From assembly GCA_915070235.1 (NCBI GenBank), contig CAJZFM010000053.1, positions 1-10,509 of the forward strand: a DNA stretch of 10,509 nt, in the 5' to 3' direction. The notes beneath the pieces are model-generated. The model had not been told where the DNA came from. It saw nothing but the letters and a program-made list of their open reading frames with translations, and did not search any database. Source of the DNA: an uncultured Capnocytophaga sp. (GTDB lineage Bacteria > Bacteroidota > Bacteroidia > Flavobacteriales > Flavobacteriaceae). Both the position numbers and the translations under genes were made by a program. This document shows positions 1-8,000 of this stretch, in pieces; the first letter of the stretch is position 1, and the number at the start of each line of letters is the position of its first letter.

Positions 1-2
1 TC

Positions 3-1724
3 CAGATTAAGGACTTCAAAGAGGCTATTTGGTGGTTTATCGCCCATACGACCGATTATATGGACGCAGAGAAAGAAACGATTGTCTCCCAATACTCTAC
101 CGTACCGCGTGATGACTTCCAGCGTGGTGCTATAGATGTGGATTGGTACCATCGCGTACATAAGGCGGTGGGCAAAGAGGGCTGGAAGCTGATCCAAGAA
201 TCGGCCAAGTACCTCTCTGACGGTATGGGCTATCGCCGCGTAAAGCTCTATTCAGCGGTGCTTACAGGAGAGATTAAGTTGGACGAAGTAATCCAAAAAA
301 TTACTGAAAAGAGAGACAAAGACTATGTTATGGCCTTAGGACTAGTGCCTATCAACAAAAAGAAGGAAGAGGAGGACTTAGTAAGGCGTTATAACCTCTT
401 GCAAACCTTCCTCAAGGAAAGTAAACAGTTCGGTCAGCAACGCCAAGAGAGCGAGAAGAATGCGGTGGAGATAGGTCTGGACAACCTCTCCCGCAATGCA
501 GGCTATGAGGATAGTATCCGCTTTAGCTGGGCTATGGAGGCCAAGGCAACCCAACAGATTATGGAAAAGGCAACCCTTACCTTGGACGACACCACTATTA
601 AGTTGGTTGTTGACGAACAAGGCAAGGCAGAATTGGAAGTAACCAAAGGCGACAAGACCCTGAAATCTATCCCTGATAAGTATAAGAAGAATAAGGAAGT
701 AGAAGCGCTCAAGGACAGCAAGACCTACCTAACAAAGCAGTACAGCCGTACCCGACTATCTTTGGAACAAGCCATGCTTTCCCAAACGCTCTTTACCGCT
801 GCTGAATTGGCCAAAATCTTGGAACACCCAGTGGTAAAGGCAATGCTTAGCAAGCTCGTACTATTTAACCCTGAGACTCAGGCTTCTGGCTTCTGGCAAG
901 ACGGTAAGCTCTTAAGTGCCGAAGGTACTCTTACCCCGCTCAAGGCAACCGATAAGCTGCTGATTGCACACCCAAGCCATTTGTTCTATGCGGTACAGTG
1001 GGATTTGTATCAAAAATATCTCTTTGACAAGGAAATCAAGCAGCCATTCAAGCAGGTATTCCGTGAACTCTATATTCCTACTAAGGACGAGCTGGAGACC
1101 AGCAACCGCAGTGAGCGCTACCAAGGTCACCAAGTACAACCTCAAAAGACAGTTGCCCTACTTCGTGGTCGTGGCTGGACAGTCAATTATGAGGAGGGAC
1201 TCCAAAAAGTATATCACAAGGAAGGTTTCCGTGCGACGATCTATGCAGCAGCCGACTGGTATACGCCTTCGGATGTGGAGGCGCCAACGCTAGAGTATGT
1301 AGTCTTCTACAATCTAAAGGACGGCAAGGAAGTACCGATGAAAGAGATCAACCCAGTGATTTTCAGTGAGGTAATGCGCGATGTGGATTTGGTAGTCAGC
1401 GTAGCCCATGTAGGAGGGGTTGATCCCGAAGCCTCTCATAGCACTATGCAGATGCGTAGCGCTTTGGCTCGTGAGAGTGCACGTCTGTTCAAGCTACAGA
1501 ACGTAGAGGTCAAGGAGCGTTATATTCTTGTTAAGACCGAGCATGGGGATTACAGCCTGCATCTGGGTAGTGGTATGATTAGCAAGAGTGGCCTACAGAT
1601 CAACGTAGTAGCCGTACAGAGCCAACACCGTGGCCGAGTATTCCTCCCCTTTGTAGATGACGACCCGAAGACCGCCGAGATTATCAGTAAGATGAAGCTC
1701 CTTTCCGAAGGAAAAATCTATTAA
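3..1724 (+). CDS. DUF4132 (MolR/YehI-like) domain protein, C-terminal part, 5' end outside window
   Basis: The frame is open from the left edge (codons from base 3) through 573 residues to TAA at 1722-1724. The ATG at base 60 is internal, because residues similar in character precede it (for example FKEAIWWFIAHTTDYMD). The last ~230 residues look like the conserved C-terminal block of DUF4132 proteins, the family of E. coli YehI/MolR. Landmarks are PFKQVFRELYIPT near residue 347, RYQGHQVQPQK shortly after, HLGSGM near 520, and RGRVFLPFVDDDPKTAEI near 545. Family members are typically over 1000 residues, so about half or more is missing here. A charged, Lys/Glu/Gln-rich, probably helical stretch lies around residues 119-157. 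No signal peptide or membrane segment is visible, so it is probably cytoplasmic. The biochemical role of the family is not established; an old link to molybdate regulation in E. coli is weak. It ends in a strong hairpin and is separated by 288 bases from the next gene. Family assignment rests on recalled motifs. Confidence 0.85.
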   Translation, partial: QIKDFKEAIWWFIAHTTDYMDAEKETIVSQYSTVPRDDFQRGAIDVDWYHRVHKAVGKEGWKLIQESAKYLSDGMGYRRVKLYSAVLTGEIKLDEVIQKITEKRDKDYVMALGLVPINKKKEEEDLVRRYNLLQTFLKESKQFGQQRQESEKNAVEIGLDNLSRNAGYEDSIRFSWAMEAKATQQIMEKATLTLDDTTIKLVVDEQGKAELEVTKGDKTLKSIPDKYKKNKEVEALKDSKTYLTKQYSRTRLSLEQAMLSQTLFTAAELAKILEHPVVKAMLSKLVLFNPETQASGFWQDGKLLSAEGTLTPLKATDKLLIAHPSHLFYAVQWDLYQKYLFDKEIKQPFKQVFRELYIPTKDELETSNRSERYQGHQVQPQKTVALLRGRGWTVNYEEGLQKVYHKEGFRATIYAAADWYTPSDVEAPTLEYVVFYNLKDGKEVPMKEINPVIFSEVMRDVDLVVSVAHVGGVDPEASHSTMQMRSALARESARLFKLQNVEVKERYILVKTEHGDYSLHLGSGMISKSGLQINVVAVQSQHRGRVFLPFVDDDPKTAEIISKMKLLSEGKIY

Positions 1725-1790
1725 GTGAAAAACGAAAAGTGAAGAGTGAAAAACGAACTCTTCACTTTTCTCTTTTCGTTATTCACTTAA
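1721..1790 (+). terminator. Intrinsic terminator hairpin overlapping the stop codon
   Basis: A perfect 13-bp stem (1735-1747 AAAAGTGAAGAGT with 1757-1769 ACTCTTCACTTTT) closes a 9-base loop at 1748-1756 and is followed by a T-rich tract (CTCTTTTCGTT). A longer outer stem also exists: TTAAGTGAA at 1721-1729 is the exact reverse complement of TTCACTTAA at 1782-1790. The two stems are joined by imperfect pairing with about 7 extra bases in the 3' arm. The outer arm includes the TAA of the upstream gene. It most likely ends transcription of the DUF4132-type gene and insulates the giant gene downstream. The A-rich 5' arm could also work on the opposite strand, but no convergent gene is seen. Confidence 0.8.
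1725..1757 (+). repeat. 12-base direct repeat, two copies, in the terminator
   Basis: GTGAAAAACGAA occurs at 1725-1736 and again at 1746-1757, a 21-base period, with the related GTGAAGAGTGAA between and overlapping. The copies form the 5' arm and loop of the terminator hairpin. It may have arisen by slippage or be a member of a dispersed intergenic family; one window cannot distinguish these. Confidence 0.6.
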
Positions 1791-1828
1791 CGGTTCATGC
1801 TCAAAAATACACCTCTCATGATATTTTT

Positions 1829-1875
1829 TCAAAAATGCTTTTTTTATTAAATTTTTTTTATACCTTTGCTTTTGA
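1829..1875 (+). promoter_or_regulatory. Bacteroidota-type promoter for the giant surface-protein gene
   Basis: TACCTTTG at 1861-1868 matches the -7 consensus TAnnTTTG used by the primary sigma factor of Bacteroidota. It is preceded by a very T/A-rich tract (about 1841-1860) that could stimulate promoter activity. No clear -33 TTG/TTTG is seen at the usual ~19-20 base spacing, so the call rests on the -7 box and on position between a terminator and a start codon. The transcription start would fall near 1874-1876, giving a leader of about 138 bases before the ATG at 2013. Confidence 0.65.
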
Positions 1876-1884
1876 TAATAGGCG

Positions 1885-1917
1885 AGGACTATGAGTTTTG
1901 TAAGCATAGGTAGTCCT
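1885..1917 (+). promoter_or_regulatory. 5' leader hairpin I of the giant gene
   Basis: AGGACTA at 1885-1891 is the exact reverse complement of TAGTCCT at 1911-1917. The pairing can continue as TG/CA past a four-base bulge. It begins about 10 bases after the predicted transcription start. The loop contains a short U-rich stretch (GTTTTG). No known riboswitch or leader class is recognised. It may stabilise the mRNA 5' end or regulate expression; it is not followed by a U-run, so it is not an obvious attenuator. Confidence 0.5.
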
Positions 1918-1928
1918 GTGTCTAATCA

Positions 1929-1955
1929 TTTGTTTAACAATAAGTTATAAACAAA
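1929..1955 (+). promoter_or_regulatory. 5' leader inverted repeat II of the giant gene
   Basis: TTGTTTAAC at 1930-1938 pairs with GTTATAAACAA at 1944-1954 with one or two unpaired bases, around a five-base loop; T1929 and A1955 extend it by one pair. The stem is AT-rich and weak as RNA. It could instead be a DNA operator-like palindrome downstream of the promoter. Just after it, AACCTTTG (1963-1970) is a near match to the -7 box and might be a weak secondary promoter. Confidence 0.35.
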
Positions 1956-2012
1956 AGTTGATAACCTTTGTGAATAACTACGCATTTATAAGATAATCAA
2001 AAACATACCATC

Positions 2013-2081
2013 ATGAGAAGGTTTTTGTATTTTTTAGCCGTTTTGGGCGCTGTCTTTTTCTCTACAGAGATGTGGGGGCAG
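2013..2081 (+). other. Sec signal peptide of the giant protein
   Basis: Residues 1-23 start with MRR, continue with a hydrophobic core (FLYFLAVLGAVFF, residues 4-16), and end in a polar STEMWGQ segment. Cleavage is likely around G22-Q23, similar to the many flavobacterial signal peptides ending in AQ or GQ. No Cys lies at the cleavage site, so it is not a lipoprotein. The next Met (residue 20) would lose the signal, supporting the ATG at 2013. Confidence 0.85.
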
Positions 2082-5000
2082 GGATTTAACACCCCTCGTT
2101 GGAATAATGGAGGGGCGAGTCTCCGTGGCGATTTTGCATTGATTGGGAACAATACAGTCAATACAGCAGCTGATCCTAATAATTCCTATAATATACGGAA
2201 TGGTGTAACCTTGAGAGGTTATTTCCCAATGGCTTATATAGATATAGATGGTGATCCAAGTACCTTTCAGTCCAGTGCGGCTTCTTTGGCTATTTCCTCA
2301 GCCAATCAGGCCTGCTTGCGTGTAAAGTGGGCGGGTCTCTATTGGGGAGGTTATTACCAAAATGATCAAGGAGATGTAAGAACGATAAAGTTCAAAGTAC
2401 CAGGAGGTAACTACGTGAATGTTACCGCACAGCAGCACTATAGTGGTCAGCCTGAGATGTATTCTTGCTTTGCAGATGTAACTTCTTTGTTGCAACCTTT
2501 AGGTAATCCTAATGGAGAATATATGGTTGCCAATGTCAAGACTACCTTGCGCCCCAGATACTGGGCTGTTTCTGCGGGGTGGGCACTCTATGTGGTATAT
2601 GAGGATATCAGTGCTAAGAATAAGAAGATATCTATCTATGATGGTTATACTACTGACCGTACCCGAATCAACATACATGGTTTCCAGACTATTCCTGCAG
2701 GTCCTGTAAAAGCCCATATGGGGGTTACAGCACTACAAGGAGAGGACTTCTTGGTAGGAGACCAATTCCAATTGAATGGACACAAATTAGGGACAGGTGG
2801 AAATGTAAACAATAAAGACAACTTTTTTGATTCAAGTGTTTCCAAAGACCATGTTTATACCACCAATAGGCGTCCTGCATCAACCAATACTTTAGGGTTT
2901 GATGCGGATGAATTCCAGCTGGATAACCCTGGCAATAGTGTCTTGGGGAACAATGCCACTTCAGCTAATATATATCTGACAACCAATGGTGACGTATATG
3001 TACTTACTTCTGTAGCCTTTGCGGTGGAGACTATAACTCCTCAGATAGAGATAGAGAAAAAGGTATTAGGAGTACGATCAGGCCAGTGGGTGGATTTTAC
3101 CAACCAGCAAGTGGACTTTGAGACTCAACTGAAATACACCCTCCGCTTCCGTAATATAGGGAACGATGGGGTGCGCTCGGCCGTGCTTGAGGACTTGCTT
3201 CCCTTGGGGGTTACTTATGAGAACTTTGAAGCCCTCCCTACAGGAGTTACTTTCGCAGGAAAAACAGATAACTACAACAATACAGGGCGTACCTTGGTGA
3301 AGTTCAATGTGGATCCCACTTTGCTTACCCCTTCACCTACAGCGCCTTTCTCAGCCTATATTACAATTAATGTAAAACTACAGCCCGACTGTAATAACCT
3401 GATAGATTTCTGTTCCAATGAGATAAGGAACCAAGCCGAAATGGTCTATCATGCTGCCTTGGATGGTTCCCAGGGGCGTACAGGTTCCTTTAATGTAAGT
3501 GCAGGAGCTTGTGCCGTAGCGGATGCTTCTCCTACCAATATCTTTGTCAAAGACGATACTTGTACCCCACAAGACTTGCCTTTCTGTGGGAATATGACCC
3601 TCAAGGGTGGGGCTGGTTTTGCTGCTTGGAAATGGACAAAAGAGGGAGATCCGTCTTTCTTGGTAACCACTCAGGACTTACCGATTTCTTCCCCTGGGGT
3701 GTATTGGGTAGAGCGTACCCCACCGGCAGGTGTAGGAAATCGTTGTAATAACAAGCTTAGAATAAAATATAATGTACAGACCCGTCGTGGAGACGACGAG
3801 CACCCTATGCGAAATGCCTCTTATATTACCGAGCGCAAGACGTGTAATATTACAGGTATAGAGTATCTTGGCTTCTCTGTATGTAACAATAGTCAATCTT
3901 TGGTAATTGATAAGGCCACTCTTTCCGATTCTCAGGTGATATGGTTCAAGTACAATCGTCAAGTACCGGCCAGTGATTGTCCTCCTTCAGTGGCACATAG
4001 TGGTATAGAGGGAGATAGCAACTGGACAAGAATCGGTTCAGGCAAAACCTATAACCTCACCGCTGCCAATGTGGACGCCAATGGTTCAGAATTTGCCGTA
4101 CTGCTAAAGTATACCAACTGTCCGCTTACTTATCACTTCCGTGCCTATAAGGGAGAAGTTGATTATACAGTAACACCAGAGAACATCATCTGTGGAGATG
4201 GTAAGATCAAGGTATCCAATATCCCATCAGGAACTTTCCAATACAAATTAGAAGGACCTGCCTCCTCCGCTTATCAAGATGTACCAAGTGGGCGATCAGC
4301 TTTTGACATTCCTGTAACTCGCCCAGGAGCTTATAGAGTGTTCTTGCGCCCTAAGGTAACTCAGTTCCAGGATAATGTATGTGAGTATATCAAGCCCGTT
4401 ACTATAGAACAAGTAACAGATACCGATGTCGCTACCCTTACCCAAGTGGAGGAAGTACAGTGTGTAAGTAGCAATCCTGCCTCTGGTAAGATGCGTGTGG
4501 TGATCAACTCTCATACAACCCTCCCTGTGGAAGTTACTGTAAAGAAGGGTGCCACCACTATTGTCTCTTATCGTGTAACCAACACTACCGAGATGAACTC
4601 TGACTTTACCTCAGCTAAGAACGCTCTCTATAGCTTAGCGGCAGGCAATGACTACTCGGTAACGGTAACACCTACTTATAAGACGGGTTGTGCTCCTACT
4701 ATCAATAACTTTGAGATCACTCAGGTGCCTGAGCTAAAGATCAATAATGCCGCAGCCAAGACCATTACCTGTGGCTTAGATAAGGTCTTTACCATTACAG
4801 TACAAGGAGGAAAGCTTAGCCATCCGACCAATGGTCGCTACTCCTTTATAGTGAAGAACCAAGCAGGAACTGAAACCTATGATAATTCAGCAACCTTTGA
4901 GGGACAGGCGGGTACTCCTTCGGTACATACCTATACCCTTACCGTGAAAGACCCATGGACAGGCCCTGGCTCTAAGGTGTATAAGATAGCTGTTTATGAC

Positions 5001-8000
5001 CAAAATAACTGTGTAGCCACACGAGATATTACTTATAACTATCAGGACAAACCTGAATTTAACTTAGTAAAAGTAATGGATGCTGTCTGCGGCCCTGCTA
5101 CAGGTTCATTGAAAGTCAATATCACCAATGCAGGTTTCACAGCAAGAGCATCAGAGTATACCATAATATATAAGCTGATCAAGAAGAATACCAATGGTAC
5201 TTGGCCAGATTGGAATAGTGCGATTAAGAGCCAGAGCGATCCTACTTTCACAGGCTTAGCTCCGGGGGACTATCGTGCCCGTATCTATTATACCAAGGGT
5301 ACAGTAACTTGTAGTTATCCTGAGGACTGTGTGATCTATACCCCACAAGGGGGTGGAGCACCTACTACAGCATGTAACCCACCACATACCGACCCAAGAG
5401 AGGCTAAGATAGAAAGCGGTAATGGCCCTATCCGTGCTTTTGCAGGGGTGATACAGTTGCCTTGTGAAACGCCAGCAAACTCCGCGGAGATCTTGGTAGC
5501 CAATGTATCGGGAGGAATAAGTACTAACTACCAGTACAAATTGGATGGAGGCAGCTGGGGAACTAACAAGCGCTTCCCCAATATTGCTCCAGGTACCCAT
5601 ATCGTATCGGTAAGAAATGTGCCTGATGCCAATGGTAACTATTGTGAATGGACAGAGACAGTACAGGTACCTTCTCCTATAGCTAAGCCAACACTCAATG
5701 GTACAATTAAGTACGATTGTGATGGTCGTGCGCGTATGGAGGTTACCACTGACAGAGCAGATTATAGCTATACCACCGTACATACCCCTACCGATGGAGC
5801 GAATGCAGCAGCCTTGCCAACTGCTCCTACCACAGCCTTTACCGCAGGTAGTGTACCTAAAGTAGATTTCCCTAATATCACTACCACAGGAGTACAGACT
5901 GTAAGGGTATTCTATAAGCAAACAGCCAGTCCTAACAAGATAGTACTGATGCAGGAAGACTTTGGAACAGGAGGCCCAGAGCCTTATCCTGGTGTTAATC
6001 ATGGTTTGTTCCAGTTTAGAGATCCAAGAGTAGATCCTGTAGGAACACCTACTCAGTATACAAGGGCCTCTTACAATGATTATTATGGAGGTGGAGCAAG
6101 TTCTTTCTATAGAACTAGGCTACCTTACTATCCTGCCGATCGAAGAAACGCTTGGGTACCTCCTATAGTTGGATCTACAACAGGACAACCAGATGATCGT
6201 TATCTCTATGTAGATATGGCCAACAATACCTATGGACAGGTGTTCTTGGAAAAGGAAGCAGAGATAGAACCTCATGCCAAGATAGAATTTGACTATAAGA
6301 TTAGGAGTTATAACTCACCTATGACATGGAGACCGCTTACCCATCCAAATATGCAGATTCGTATAGTGGATGCAGTATCGGGTACTGTCTTAGGCTCTAT
6401 AAACTCTGGACGAATACCTCATAATAGTATATGGAATACCGTATCTTCCGCAAGTTTGGGAGGTATAGACCCAGGTGCAGCAACACGAGTAAAGATACAG
6501 TTCTTGAATATGGAGAACGACTCTTTTGGTAACGACTTTGCCATAGACGATATCTATGTATATCAAGAACCTAAGGCTTGTACCAGCAGTTATATAGACA
6601 TTACCTCTCAGGTAGAGGATACCGATAGTAAGAAACTCAAAATAACCGCTCATACGGCTACAGAGGAAACATGTAATAATAGCAATGATGGTAAGATAGA
6701 GTTTACCGTAGCTAACTATGGTATTAACTACAAGTGGCGTGTGGTAAAAAGAGGTACTACCCAAGTGGTTCAGCAAGGTACTCATAACAGAGATATCCAC
6801 ACAGTAACCGGCTTGCCAGCGGCCTTGTATACCTTAGTCATTACAGATACACGTCAGGCAAAATTCTCTGACAACCAACCTTGTGAAGTGTCTCAAGACT
6901 TTGAGATCAAGCGTAATCCTGCTATGGTGGTAACACCTAACAGGACGGAGGCTTACCTAAACTGTGGAGTGGATAGGGAACGTCTTGTAATATTTGGGCA
7001 GAACAATTCAACGCTTAATGGGCTCTTCAATATCACAGGAGGTAAGCAGCCTAATCCTTCTATCCTCAAGTATACCATTAAGGTAAAGAATTTGGGCAAT
7101 AATAATGAAGAAGCAGTTACACCGGATAGTCAGGGAGTATACCGATACACTTTCTCAGCAGCTAAGTATAAGATCACTATAGTGGATGACAATGGCTGTA
7201 ATGATGGAGCTAGCTATATCTTTGAGATGAAGGAACGCAATAAGCTTGCTTCTATAGATGTAGCTTATACAACCAACTGTAACCCTGGTACAGGTATAGG
7301 AGATTTGGAAGTTTCTCATACATGGGTAACAACAGGCAATGGAGGCACGCTTCAGTACCAATGGAAGAAGAAGACAGATGCTGCTTGGTCAGCAGACAGT
7401 CCAAGCAATGTAATCCCAGCAAGTATAGTTTCCGGATGGGAAAAAGGTGTACCTTATCTGATAAAAGCACATGATGAGTTTTCTTGTGGAGCAGAGAAGG
7501 AAGTAATCATCTATGCACCTATAGAAAACTTGCTCACGGCTGACTATACTGTGGTACAGCCAGCGAACGCTTGTCCACCAGCGACACCCACACCTACCCC
7601 ATCCTCTATTACAGTAAATAGAGTAAGAAGTGGTAACCCATCGCCAAGCTATCAATATGCGTTTGTGCCAGCAGGTAATACCCCTAATCCAACAGACTAT
7701 GCGGCTTCCAATACCAAGTCAGGCTTGGCAGCAGGTCGTTATGATATCTATATTAAGGATGCCAATGCTGTACCAGAGACTTGTGGTAAGAGGGTAGTTT
7801 CCAGTGTAGAGATCAACAATCTTGTACCTACAGGTATGGACTTAGACGGAGGCGGACTACCTATAAGAACAGAGAAGAGTGCTTATTGTGATAACATAGG
7901 AGGAGCGGTAATTCTTCAGAAGTTCTGGGGTAAGGGGCCATTTAGAATAGAGGTAGAGCGTACCTCATCCCCTGTAAGTACAGAAATCTATAACATACCA

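Noticed and set aside
60..62. ATG as the start of the DUF4132-type gene
   Set aside because: The frame is open back to base 3 with plausible protein sequence, and the family is much longer, so this Met is internal and the gene is cut by the window edge.
964..1293. Plus-strand open frame of 109 residues inside the DUF4132-type gene
   Set aside because: It is in a different frame from the strongly conserved C-terminal motifs and has an Arg/Ser-rich composition with no recognisable family.
1725..2012. Possible tRNA, small gene, insertion sequence end or CRISPR in the intergenic region
   Set aside because: No cloverleaf, no regularly spaced long repeats, no target-site duplication and no convincing small open frame were seen. 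The region is accounted for by the terminator, promoter and leader.
5256..6002. Minus-strand open frame of 248 residues
   Set aside because: It lies entirely opposite the well-supported giant frame. Its translation is rich in Cys, Tyr, Ser and Arg with no recognisable domain, and it has no promoter or independent start context. It is an antisense shadow of the ACC/GTA/TAT-rich codons.
6390..6800. Minus-strand open frame of 136 residues opposite the end of the jellyroll
   Set aside because: It is antisense to conserved coding sequence (the GNDFAIDDI motif region), has a composition typical of shadow frames, and shows no regulatory signals. The other short minus-strand frames between 2298 and 10379 were rejected for the same reasons.
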